Shown here one piece after another: positions 28,138-36,170 of a stretch of DNA of 64,000 nucleotides. Each line of letters begins with the position of its first letter. Position 1 is the stretch's first letter. The translations under genes and the position numbers were made by a program. Source of the DNA: Kocuria varians (GTDB lineage Bacteria; Actinomycetota; Actinomycetes; Actinomycetales; Micrococcaceae). The DNA is taken from contig NZ_BJNW01000003.1 of assembly GCF_006539885.1 (NCBI RefSeq), positions 1 to 64,000 of the forward strand. Direction: 5' to 3'. The notes under the pieces are model-generated. The model did not search any database. It worked only from the letters and a program-made list of their open reading frames with translations, and was not told where the DNA came from.

Positions 28138-30000
28138 GTGGCTCATCTGATCGGCGGAGAAAACTTGCATCTGGAGTACCCCACCAAGACCGTGTTCGAC
28201 GCGGTCACCGTGGGGATCGACGAGGGTGACCGGATCGGCATCGTGGGACGCAACGGGGACGGCAAGTCCACCCTGATGCGCCTGCTCGCCGGGCGCATCC
28301 GCCCCGACTCCGGGCGCGTGACCGTGCGCTCCGGGACCACCGTGGGCATGCTCGACCAGGCGGACACCCTGGACCCGGACCAGACCGTGGGCCACGCCGT
28401 CGTCGGGGACGTCCCGGACTACGTGTGGGCCGCGGACCCCAAGGTGCGCGACGTGATCTCCGGGCTCGTCTCGGACGTGGACTGGGACACGCCCGTGGGC
28501 CAGCTCTCCGGCGGGCAGCGGCGCCGCGTGGCGCTCGCGAGCCTGCTCACCGGCGACTGGGACGTGGTCTTCCTGGACGAGCCCACCAACCACCTGGACG
28601 TGGACGGCATCACGTGGCTCGCCCAGCACCTGAACTCGCGGTGGTCGCGTAACTCCGGCGCGCTCGCCGTGGTGACCCACGACCGCTGGTTCCTGGACGC
28701 CGTGTGCACGGACACGTGGGAGGTGCACGACCGGATGGTGGAACCCTTCGAGGGCGGCTACGCCGCGTACGTGCTGCAGCGCGTGGAGCGCGACCGCCAG
28801 GCCGCGGTGGTGGAGCAGAAGCGGCAGAACCTCATGCGCAAGGAGCTCGCGTGGCTGCGCCGCGGGGCACCGGCGCGCACGTCCAAGCCCAAGTTCCGCA
28901 TCGACGCCGCCAACACCCTGATCGAGGACGTCCCCCCGCCCCGGGACTCGGTCTCGCTCTCCCGCATGGCGGTCTCCCGCCTGGGCAAGGACGTGGTGGA
29001 CATCGAGGACGTCTCGGTGGCCTTCCCCGCCGCGGACGGCTCCGGCACCACACGCGTGCTGCAGGACGTCACGTGGCTGATCGCCCCCGGTGAGCGCACC
29101 GGGATCCTGGGCGTCAACGGCGCCGGGAAGTCCACGCTGCTGGGGCTCGTCACAGGGGAGGTCGAGCCCAGCTCGGGGCGGGTCAAGCGCGGGAAGACCG
29201 TGAAGATCGCCACGCTCACGCAGCAGCTGGACGAGCTCGCGGACGTCGCGGACGAGCGCGTGTCGGACGTGGTGGCCCGCAAGAAGACCTCCTACCTCAC
29301 CGACGGCAAGGAGATGACGCCCACGCAGCTGCTCGAGCGGCTCGGGTTCAGCTCCGCCCAGCTGAAGACCCCGGTCAAGGACCTCTCCGGCGGTCAGAAG
29401 CGGCGTCTGCAGCTGCTGCTGATCCTGCTGGACGAGCCCAACGTGCTGATCCTGGACGAGCCGTCCAACGACCTCGACACGGACATGCTCGCGGCCATGG
29501 AAGACCTCCTGGACACGTGGCCCGGCACGCTGCTCGTGGTCTCCCACGACCGCTACCTGCTCGAACGCGTCACGGACCAGCAGTACGCGGTGATCGACGG
29601 CCGCTTCCGCCACCTTCCCGGCGGGGTCGAGGAGTACCTGAAGCTCTCGGCGTCCTCCGCCTCGGGCTCGGCCGCCGGCTCCACAGGCGCGTCCAACCCG
29701 CTCGCGGGTGGCGGGGCGTCGTCGTCCGGCGCCTCGACCTCCGGGCACGACGACGCCGCAGCGTCGCGTCCCGCGCTCGGCGGTGCGCAGGCGCGCGCGG
29801 CCCAGAAGGAGCTCGGCGCCGTGGAGCGCAAGCTGCAGAAGGTGCAGCGCGAGATCGAGGACCTCGACGCCACGATGGCCGCCGCGGACCCCTCGGACTT
29901 CGAAGGCCTCGGCAAGCTCTCTGCGAAGAAGACCGAGCTGCAGGATCAGGTGGACGAGCTGGAGCTGCGCTGGCTCGAACTCGGCGAGGCGCTGGAGTAG
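28138..30000 (+). CDS. ABC-F ATPase (Uup/Ettl-like)
   Basis: A 620-residue soluble protein with two ABC domains and no membrane segments. Domain 1 has Walker A GRNGDGKST (residues 37-45), signature QLSGGQRRRVALA and Walker B VVFLDEPTNHLD. The inter-domain linker (P-site tRNA interaction motif region) lies around the Arg/Lys-rich FEGGYAAYVLQRVERDRQAAV. Domain 2 has GVNGAGKST, DLSGGQKRRLQLL and VLILDEPSNDLD. A Ser/Gly/Ala linker leads to a C-terminal coiled coil (ARAAQKELGAVERKLQKVQREIEDLD), as in Uup. Such proteins act on ribosomes. The linker holds a copy of the 11-mer (29749-29759) and a one-mismatch inverted copy (29713-29723). Confidence 0.92.
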   Translation: MAHLIGGENLHLEYPTKTVFDAVTVGIDEGDRIGIVGRNGDGKSTLMRLLAGRIRPDSGRVTVRSGTTVGMLDQADTLDPDQTVGHAVVGDVPDYVWAADPKVRDVISGLVSDVDWDTPVGQLSGGQRRRVALASLLTGDWDVVFLDEPTNHLDVDGITWLAQHLNSRWSRNSGALAVVTHDRWFLDAVCTDTWEVHDRMVEPFEGGYAAYVLQRVERDRQAAVVEQKRQNLMRKELAWLRRGAPARTSKPKFRIDAANTLIEDVPPPRDSVSLSRMAVSRLGKDVVDIEDVSVAFPAADGSGTTRVLQDVTWLIAPGERTGILGVNGAGKSTLLGLVTGEVEPSSGRVKRGKTVKIATLTQQLDELADVADERVSDVVARKKTSYLTDGKEMTPTQLLERLGFSSAQLKTPVKDLSGGQKRRLQLLLILLDEPNVLILDEPSNDLDTDMLAAMEDLLDTWPGTLLVVSHDRYLLERVTDQQYAVIDGRFRHLPGGVEEYLKLSASSASGSAAGSTGASNPLAGGGASSSGASTSGHDDAAASRPALGGAQARAAQKELGAVERKLQKVQREIEDLDATMAAADPSDFEGLGKLSAKKTELQDQVDELELRWLELGEALE

Positions 30001-30154
30001 CGCGCCCCGCTCGAACGAGGGCGGTGCACGGCGAACGGCTTCGCACGCGGGTTCTCCCGGGCGCGACCCGGCCGAACGGGGGGCGATGCCCCGGGGGGCG
30101 GAGCCGCTCCCCCGAGCAGGGCTCCGGTTCCGCACAGCGGGCCGGGGCCGGTGC

Positions 30155-31198
30155 TCAGTCCGTGTGCTCGTCCACCGTGGGCCACGCCGGGAACGGATCG
30201 CGGAACTCGGCCCACGCCGTGGGGCCCGCGGCGAGCTCGTCGTCCGTCAGCGCGGCGTCGTCGAGCGCGGCCGTCAGCGCCGGGACGTCCAGGTCCAGAC
30301 CGATGATCCCCAGGTCCTGCCCCAGGGCGAGCAGCTCGTCCTGCTCCCCCAGGTCCTCGTCACGCGCGAGCGGGGAGAAGGCGATCATGCGGCCCACGTG
30401 GTTCCAGCGGGCCGTGACGTGCGAGCGCGTGGCGAAGCGGCAGAACCCGGCGGAGCGCAGGACCGTGCCGAACTCGCCCTTCTCCACGCGGTCGTCCAGC
30501 AGCCGGGCCAGGCGTTCGGGGTGCAGCGGACGCACGTTCTCGTAGTGCAGCGCGCCCACCCGGGGATCCGTCATGTAGGGGTCGTGCTCGTCGTTGAGCA
30601 GGGTCACCCACCCGGCCCGCTCCTGCGCGGCGTCGTAGCGCACACCGTCGCGCAGCAGCCCGCCCACCCAGGCGCCACCGGACGCGCGGTGCAGCTGCAG
30701 GCGGGCGCGGGGGCTGAGGTGGTTGACGAGCGCCATCACCGTGGACAGCTGCCGGGTCGCCAGGGGCTCCCAGTTCACGAGCACCACCAGGGAGGCGAAC
30801 TCCACGGAGGTGACGTCCAGCAGAGCGCGAGCCGTCTGCCGCCACGGCAGCTGCGGCTGGCCGGGATGGATCACGCAGTCCTCGCGCTGCAGATCCGCCT
30901 CCAGGTGACCGGCGTCCACGACGCACAGCACCCCGGTCAGGGCCACCGGTGAACCGGGTGCGGCCGTGGCCGCGGTCAGCTCGGCGACGTCCGTGACCTC
31001 GGGGAACTCCACGAGCGCGCCGGCGGGTCGCGCCGTCCACGGGGCGATGGCCACGGCCTCCGCCACGGGGTCCGGGGAGAGGCCGACGCGCTGCGCCGGG
31101 ACGAGCATGCGGCCGGTCTCCCGCGCGAGCTCGCGGGCGAACAGCGAGCGCTCGGGGGCGCAGCTGCCCACCACGGCGACGACGTCGACCGGTTCCAT
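30155..31198 (-). CDS. CobW-like protein without a P-loop, behind a Zur box
   Basis: A 347-residue protein. The C-terminal half matches the CobW_C domain (LLDDRVEKGEFGTVLRSAGFCRFATR, then WNHVGRMIAF). The N-terminal part is aligned with the CobW GTPase fold but lacks the GxxGxGKT loop; it reads VVGSCAPERSLFARELARETG. COG0523 proteins are zinc-handling chaperones made under zinc limitation in actinobacteria, usually near alternative ribosomal proteins, none of which are in this window. The start ATG 31198 (MEPVDVVAVVG) is preceded by GGAGG. A near-perfect Zur-type operator lies 56 nt upstream. The 11-mer at 30252-30262 encodes LDDAAL. Confidence 0.78.
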   Translation of the reverse strand: MEPVDVVAVVGSCAPERSLFARELARETGRMLVPAQRVGLSPDPVAEAVAIAPWTARPAGALVEFPEVTDVAELTAATAAPGSPVALTGVLCVVDAGHLEADLQREDCVIHPGQPQLPWRQTARALLDVTSVEFASLVVLVNWEPLATRQLSTVMALVNHLSPRARLQLHRASGGAWVGGLLRDGVRYDAAQERAGWVTLLNDEHDPYMTDPRVGALHYENVRPLHPERLARLLDDRVEKGEFGTVLRSAGFCRFATRSHVTARWNHVGRMIAFSPLARDEDLGEQDELLALGQDLGIIGLDLDVPALTAALDDAALTDDELAAGPTAWAEFRDPFPAWPTVDEHTD

Positions 31199-31253
31199 GG
31201 GTGCCTCCTGGTGTGTGCCGTGTCCGGTTACCACGGGAGCCGGACATGACATA

Positions 31254-31270
31254 ATAATGATTCTCATTAT
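31254..31270. promoter_or_regulatory. Zur-type operator
   Basis: Palindrome ATAATGA-TTC-TCATTAT, 7-nt arms with a 3-nt centre, in an unusually AT-rich patch. It resembles the actinobacterial Zur box (TGATAATGATTATCA-like). Located 56 nt upstream of the CobW-like gene and likely overlapping its promoter. Confidence 0.75.
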
Positions 31271-31297
31271 GCACTGGACGGGGGCCCCGCGAAAATT

Positions 31298-31331
31298 GCG
31301 GCCCCGCGCGGAGGGTTCCGTGCGGGGCCGC
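31298..31331 (-). terminator. Terminator after the HD-domain gene
   Basis: 10-bp stem GCGGCCCCGC / complement (31298-31307, 31322-31331), 22 nt downstream of the HD-domain gene's stop on the minus strand. Confidence 0.6.
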
Positions 31332-31352
31332 GACAGGGTGCGACGGGAAGGC

Positions 31353-31991
31353 TCACTCGCTCCAGTCGTTGCCCTTGATGATCTCCACGAAGTCGTCCCG
31401 CTCGAACTCCGGGTCGAAGTGGGCCAGGACGTCCGCGTTCATCGTGCCGAACGTGGAGCCCGGGCGGTGCTCCATGCCGTGGTGGAAGGCCGTGAGGATG
31501 CGGTTCTTGAAGTCCGGGCGCGGGTGCAGCTCCACGACCGCGCGGCGCCGTTGCTCCGTGACCTCGTCGAAGTGCATGCCGAGCACGTCCGTCTCCACAC
31601 CGGCGCTCACGAGCGCGACCTCCGGGGCCATGAACTCGGGGATCCCGGGGGTGGTGTGCAGTGCGATGCCGAGCCACGCGTTCTGCGCCCGGTCCCGGGA
31701 CGTCCCGCGCTCCATGAGGAACTCGAAGACGTCGTTGGCGCCGTCCACCTCGAAGCGCAGCGTGGACTTCTGGTGGTCCTCGGTGAGACCGCGGTCGTGG
31801 AACATGGCGCCCGCGTAGGGCAGCTCGTGGTCCACGCTCACGTCCTGGGCCTGCCCCACGAGCGCCCCGAAGAAGAATACCCGGCGGGAGTGGTGGTAGA
31901 GGAGGTCGTCCTCCGTGTCCCGGATGTACTGCGTGATCTCGCGGGTCAGTGCGGTGTCCGGGACGGCGATGCCGGCAACGGTGTCTGTCAT
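31353..31991 (-). CDS. HD-domain hydrolase (cyanamide-hydratase-like)
   Basis: A 212-residue HD-superfamily protein. YHHSRRVFFFGALVG supplies the first His, and MFHDRGLT the HD pair (usually HHDxGL in this group). IALHTTPG and the distal VLGMHFDEVT complete a metal-site pattern found in proteins annotated as cyanamide hydratases or related diaminohydrolases. The true substrate is not known; many members are of unassigned function. ATG 31991 follows GAGGAG. It is in the same direction as the monooxygenase gene (86-nt gap), so the two may be co-transcribed. Confidence 0.8.
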   Translation of the reverse strand: MTDTVAGIAVPDTALTREITQYIRDTEDDLLYHHSRRVFFFGALVGQAQDVSVDHELPYAGAMFHDRGLTEDHQKSTLRFEVDGANDVFEFLMERGTSRDRAQNAWLGIALHTTPGIPEFMAPEVALVSAGVETDVLGMHFDEVTEQRRRAVVELHPRPDFKNRILTAFHHGMEHRPGSTFGTMNADVLAHFDPEFERDDFVEIIKGNDWSE

Positions 31992-32076
31992 GGGGTGCTC
32001 CTCTGCGGTCGACGGCGCGCTCGCGCCGTCCGTTCGAGGGACGGGTGGGTGCCCTCCTTGGATGGTACGTGTGGGC

Positions 32077-32382
32077 TCAGTCGGCCTGGGACAGGTCCAC
32101 GGCCTCGAACTCCAGCAGCGACGCACCGGTGGCCACCGGCTTCTTCCCGCCGCCGGCGTGCGCGGCCTTGGCGTTGCCGTCGCGCCACGCCTCGAAGTCC
32201 TCCTGCGTGGCCCACGTGGTCACCACGAAGTAGCGGTTCTCCCCCGCGACCGGGCGCAGCAGCTGGAAGCCCTCGAAACCGGGCTCGCTGTCCACCGAGT
32301 GCCGGCGGGCCGCGAAACGCGCCTCGAGCTCCTGGCCTGAACCCTCCGGAACCTCGATGGCGTTGATCTTGACGACGGACAT
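32077..32382 (-). CDS. ABM-domain monooxygenase (possible haem-degrading HmoA-like)
   Basis: A 101-residue antibiotic-biosynthesis-monooxygenase-fold protein. The opening VVKINAIEVPEGSGQELEARFAARRHSVDSEPGFEGFQLLRPV and the segment RYFVVTTWATQEDFEAW match the small ABM family that includes haem oxygenases of the IsdG/HmoA type, where Asn, Trp and His bind haem. Asn7 and Trp are here; a His follows in KAAHAGG. ATG 32382 has GAGGAGG upstream. It is likely in a short unit with the HD-domain gene. Confidence 0.8.
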   Translation of the reverse strand: MSVVKINAIEVPEGSGQELEARFAARRHSVDSEPGFEGFQLLRPVAGENRYFVVTTWATQEDFEAWRDGNAKAAHAGGGKKPVATGASLLEFEAVDLSQAD

Positions 32383-32495
32383 GCGTGCCTCCTCGTAGTT
32401 CTCCACTGGTTCTTCCACTGTAGGCGCGGACAGACGGATTGTCCGGGGGTGCGGGAACGACGCCGTCCTGGCCCCGCAGCGGCGCCCGGGACGCG

Positions 32496-32506
32496 GCGGC
32501 GTCGTC
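32496..32506 (-). repeat. Dispersed 11-mer GACGACGCCGC overlapping the amine-oxidase stop codon
   Basis: Exact copy; its last two bases overlap the stop codon of the amine oxidase (32505-32507), so it is essentially the 3' untranslated region. Confidence 0.85.
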
Positions 32507-33938
32507 ACCGCCGCAGTCGGTCCTCGACCTCCCGTGCCGCGCGCTGCCCGGAGCGGATGGCGCCGTCGATGTAGCCGTTCCACACGGCCGCTGTCTCCGC
32601 GCCCGCCCACGAGATCGCGCCGGCTGGTGCCGCCAGCTCACGCCCCACCGTGGTCCACAGCCCCGTGGCGAACCTGCCGCCGTAGCAGCCGCGCGTGAAC
32701 GACTCCTCGGACCAGTTGCGCTGCAGCAGCTCCGTGGGCACCGTGGCGCGCTCGCCGAAGAACGCCGCGAGGTCCGCGAGCACCAGGCGGGCGCGCTCGG
32801 CCTCGTCCAGCTCGTTGAACTCGCGGGCGTGCCGGCCTTCCACGAAGGCCACCAGGATGCCGCGCGACGAGTCCGGCACGCAGTTGTCGTAGACGAGCGA
32901 TACGTGGTGGTCCAGGCTCAGCACCGTGCCGCTGAGCCCCTCCTCGCGCCAGAACGGCGTGTCGTACTCCACCTGGAACTTGATCACGTTGCCCGCGGTC
33001 ATGTGCGACTGAGCGATGTCCCGGTTGGCGGGCAGCGCGGGCTCGAAGCGCAGCCGGCTGGCCATCACGGGCGGCAGCGCGATCACGACCGCCCGGGCCG
33101 CGCAGTCACCGTCCGTGGTGTGGACGAGCACCTGCGGGGTTCCGCTGTCAGCGTTCCCCGCCTCCTCGGCCGACGACGACGCCGCATCCCACCCGGTCAC
33201 GCCCAGCACCTCGGTGCCGAGCACCACCCGGTCGCCCAGCCTCGCCGCGAGGCCCTCCGAGAGCTGGTGCGTGCCGCCCAGGATCCGGGACTCCTGCGCA
33301 CCGCCGATGGTGATCATCATGCGGTGCAACCCGCCGCCGGAACCCAGGTAGAAGAGCATGTGCAGCGCGGAGTACTCGTCGGACTCCGCGGCGAAGATCG
33401 AGGCGAGCATGGTGTCCGTGAAGCGGCGGGCGGCGTCGTCCGGGCAGTGCTCCCGCAGCCACTCGGCAGCCGTGATCCGGTCCAGGGCCGCGGCGTCCGG
33501 GCTGTGCCAGGGCTCCTCGAGGTCCAGGCCGGCGGCGGTGGTGTCGATCAGGCGCAGGACGTCCAGGAAGGCGGCCGCGGAGTCGCCGCCGAGCCCGAAG
33601 GTGTCGTCCGAGCCCTCGCGGCGGGTGCCGTCCGCGAAGAGGAGGGAGACGCCGTCGTCGTGAACGGTGAACGTCTCCAGGCCCAGGCGTGCGGCGAGGG
33701 CGAGCGCCTCGTCCTGGGTGGGGCCCACCCACTGGCCGCCGAGCTCGATGGGCGTGCCGGAGGCGAACCGGCCGCCCTCCGTGCGCCCGCCCACGCGGTC
33801 CCGGGCCTCCAGGACGCGCACGTCCAGCCCCCGCTCCACAAGCGCCTCCGCGGCGGTCAGGCCGGAGATCCCCGCCCCGACGACGACGACGTCGTGGACG
33901 GATGCGGGAACGGTGGGTGCGTTGTCTGCAGTGCTCAT
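32505..33938 (-). CDS. Flavin monoamine/putrescine oxidase
   Basis: A 477-residue FAD-dependent amine oxidase of the MAO/putrescine-oxidase family, which oxidises primary amines to aldehyde, NH3 and H2O2. It has the dinucleotide site DVVVVGAGISGLTAAEALVERG, VLEARDRVGGRTEGG, GGQWVGPTQDEAL and the C-terminal FAD contact SWAGAETAAVWNGYIDGAIRSGQRAA. ATG 33938 is preceded by AGGAGA. It is downstream of a TetR gene and divergent from an amino-acid/polyamine permease, suggesting an amine-catabolism unit. Copies of the 11-mer at 33175 (WDAASSSAEEAG insert between strands) and 33430 (PDDAAR) lie inside. Confidence 0.9.
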   Translation of the reverse strand: MSTADNAPTVPASVHDVVVVGAGISGLTAAEALVERGLDVRVLEARDRVGGRTEGGRFASGTPIELGGQWVGPTQDEALALAARLGLETFTVHDDGVSLLFADGTRREGSDDTFGLGGDSAAAFLDVLRLIDTTAAGLDLEEPWHSPDAAALDRITAAEWLREHCPDDAARRFTDTMLASIFAAESDEYSALHMLFYLGSGGGLHRMMITIGGAQESRILGGTHQLSEGLAARLGDRVVLGTEVLGVTGWDAASSSAEEAGNADSGTPQVLVHTTDGDCAARAVVIALPPVMASRLRFEPALPANRDIAQSHMTAGNVIKFQVEYDTPFWREEGLSGTVLSLDHHVSLVYDNCVPDSSRGILVAFVEGRHAREFNELDEAERARLVLADLAAFFGERATVPTELLQRNWSEESFTRGCYGGRFATGLWTTVGRELAAPAGAISWAGAETAAVWNGYIDGAIRSGQRAAREVEDRLRR

Positions 33939-33968
33939 GCTGTTCTCCTGTGTTCGTGCCATGGCTCG

Positions 33969-34634
33969 TCAGTGAGCCGCGTAGTGCGTGCTGTTCTGCA
34001 GCGCCAGTGTTCCGTGCGGCAGTCCGAGGCGGGCTTCCATAGGTGCCGCCACCCGCTCCGTGTAGTGGGACCTGTCCCCGTAGCCCACCAGGGTGTGGGC
34101 GTTGAGACCGTCGAGAAGAGCGATGGCCTCCCAGGCACAGGCCTGCGCGTCCACGTCCGCGAACTCCCCCGCTGCGATCCCCCGGGACACCAGCTCCGCG
34201 ACGAAGCCCTGCCACCGGTCCATCATCTGGCGCATGACCTCGGCCGTGGGACCGTGGCGACGCCCCAGGCTCCAGCCATCAAGCCAGACGGCGGCCATCT
34301 CCTCGCGCCCCGGTCGGCTCATCAGCGCAATCAGTTCCCTCACCCCGGCCACGGCGTCCGGGACTGAGGCGAGCCTCGCGCAGGTCTCGTCGTACTCCGC
34401 GAGGAGCAACGACTCGCACACGCGAGCCCGCAGTGCCCCCATGTCCGGTTCGTAGTGGACCACCAGCGCGTGCGTGACACCGAGCTCCGAGGCGATCCCG
34501 CGGTGCGTGAGGTGCTGCAGCCCGGACCGCAGCACCTGGGCCTCGGCCGTGTTCAGGATCTGCTCCCGACGCTGCTCGCTGCTGAGCCGACGCCGGGGCG
34601 ACGCCGCGGACTTCTCCTGCTGCTCGTCAGTCAC
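33969..34634 (-). CDS. TetR-family repressor of the amine-use genes
   Basis: A 221-residue TetR regulator. The N-terminal HTH reads RREQILNTAEAQVLRSGLQHLTHRGIASELGVTHALVVHY, and the C-terminal ligand domain is variable, as in BetI-like members. It is divergent from the permease gene and 30 nt upstream of the amine oxidase on the same strand. A perfect palindrome in the 189-nt gap with the permease is its probable operator, so it likely controls both directions and its own synthesis. The ligand would be an amine or its aldehyde; this is inference from context. Confidence 0.88.
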   Translation of the reverse strand: MTDEQQEKSAASPRRRLSSEQRREQILNTAEAQVLRSGLQHLTHRGIASELGVTHALVVHYEPDMGALRARVCESLLLAEYDETCARLASVPDAVAGVRELIALMSRPGREEMAAVWLDGWSLGRRHGPTAEVMRQMMDRWQGFVAELVSRGIAAGEFADVDAQACAWEAIALLDGLNAHTLVGYGDRSHYTERVAAPMEARLGLPHGTLALQNSTHYAAH

Positions 34635-34690
34635 CGTGGGACCCCCCTCTTGTCACCGTTCTCCGACCGCTTTTACGCTCATCGAACGTG

Positions 34691-34712
34691 ATATTGACCA
34701 CATGGTCAATAT
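34691..34712. promoter_or_regulatory. Probable TetR operator
   Basis: Perfect inverted repeat ATATTGACCA-CA-TGGTCAATAT (10-nt arms, 2-nt centre), in the AT-rich gap between the repressor and permease starts. Confidence 0.8.
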
Positions 34713-34823
34713 GGGGGCAGTCCACTGCGAAGTCAATACCCATGACTCCGCCATCCGCTCCGAACCGACGCACTTCTCCACTTCCGCCGGCCGCGAGGCC
34801 CGCCCCGCCCAAGGAGCCGATCC

Positions 34824-36170
34824 ATGACCACGCCACCCGTCCCCTCTGCTGCCACGGACCACAGCACCCTCCGGAAGTCCATGGGCGTCCCCACGCTGGT
34901 CTTCTTCGGACTGTCGTACATGGTGCCGATGACCGTCTTCACCACATACGGGATCGTCAACGAAATCACCGGCGGCTTCCTGTCCACCGCGTACCTGCTC
35001 ACGCTGCTCGCCATGCTGTTCACCGCGTGCAGCTACGCGTTCATGGGACGCGCCGTGCCGTCCGCAGGATCTGCTTACGCCTACACGAGGGTCGGGCTGG
35101 GCAGCGGCATCGGCTTCCTCACCGGGTGGACCGTGATGATCGACTACATCCTGCTGCCCATGCTGAACTACCTGCTGATCGGGCTCTACCTCCACGAACG
35201 TTTCCCCGGCCTCCCGGCGTGGGCGTTCTCCCTCACGGCCCTGGCCCTTGTGACGGTGCTGAACATCGTGGGTGTCGCCGCAGTGAAGAGCGCCAACGTG
35301 GTTCTGGTCCTGCTGCAGGTGGTCTTCTTCGGCATCTTCTTCGTCTACGCGGCCCGGGCCTTCGACCCCTCGGTCCAGCCCCTCGACCCCTTCATCGGTC
35401 AGGGCTTCGACATGAGCGCCATCGCAGCCGGCGCGGCCGTCCTCTGCTTGTCGTTCCTGGGCTTCGACGCGGTTTCCACCATGGCGGAGGAGGCTCGGGA
35501 GCCCCGGCGCTCCATCCCCCGCGCCGTCATCCTGACCACGGTGATCGGCGGGCTGTTCTTCGTGCTGGTTGCGTGGTTCGCGCACATGGCCGGACCCGAG
35601 GTCATGACCGGCGACGCCGCGGACGTCGCCGCCGTGACGCTGCTGGGCAGGATCGGCGGGAACCTGCTCACGGCACTGTTCCTCGCGGCCTACATCACGG
35701 GAGCCCTCGGTTCCGCACTAGCGTCACAGGCGTCCGTGTCCCGCATCCTCTACGCCATGGGGCGCGACGGCCTGCTTCCAAGGGCCATCTTCGGAACGAT
35801 CTCCCCACGGTTCCGCACCCCCGTGGGCGCCGTCTTCGTCGTGGCCGCCATCTCGCTCAGCGCCCTGGTGGCGAACGTCGACTTCGTGGCCTCCATCGTC
35901 AGTTTCGGGGCGCTCAGTGCCTTCACCATGGTGAACCTCAGCGTCATCGCCACATACCTCGTACGGGCGAAGAATCGGACGGCGACCACCTGGCTCCTCT
36001 ACGGGGTCGTCCCGGCCATCGGCTTCCTCCGGACGGCCTGGCTCTGGACCAGCCTCGCGCCGCTCACGGTGGGACTGGGGGTCGCGTGGATCCTCGTGGG
36101 GGTCTTCCGCCTGCTCTGGCACACGCGCATGTTCACCCGACCGGTGCCACGGATGCACATCACGGAGTAG
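34824..36170 (+). CDS. APC-family amino-acid/polyamine permease
   Basis: A 448-residue transporter of the APC superfamily with about twelve hydrophobic segments. LVFFGLSYMVPMTVFTTYGIV is helix 1 with the unwound substrate site, GRAVPSAGSAYAYTRVGLGSGIGFLTGW is the conserved helix 2-3 region, and FLGFDAVSTMAEEAREPRRSIPRAV is the helix 6/loop signature. The pattern is closest to putrescine/amino-acid importers (PuuP-like). AAGGAG lies upstream of the ATG. It is adjacent to the TetR gene and amine oxidase, so amine uptake is the likely role. The last 11 nt overlap the convergent RNB gene. Confidence 0.88.
   Translation: MTTPPVPSAATDHSTLRKSMGVPTLVFFGLSYMVPMTVFTTYGIVNEITGGFLSTAYLLTLLAMLFTACSYAFMGRAVPSAGSAYAYTRVGLGSGIGFLTGWTVMIDYILLPMLNYLLIGLYLHERFPGLPAWAFSLTALALVTVLNIVGVAAVKSANVVLVLLQVVFFGIFFVYAARAFDPSVQPLDPFIGQGFDMSAIAAGAAVLCLSFLGFDAVSTMAEEAREPRRSIPRAVILTTVIGGLFFVLVAWFAHMAGPEVMTGDAADVAAVTLLGRIGGNLLTALFLAAYITGALGSALASQASVSRILYAMGRDGLLPRAIFGTISPRFRTPVGAVFVVAAISLSALVANVDFVASIVSFGALSAFTMVNLSVIATYLVRAKNRTATTWLLYGVVPAIGFLRTAWLWTSLAPLTVGLGVAWILVGVFRLLWHTRMFTRPVPRMHITE

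Noticed and set aside
27322-30135. 937-codon minus-strand frame across the ABC-F gene
   Set aside because: Only the part below 28068 is plausible. The rest is the complement of a complete ABC-F gene.
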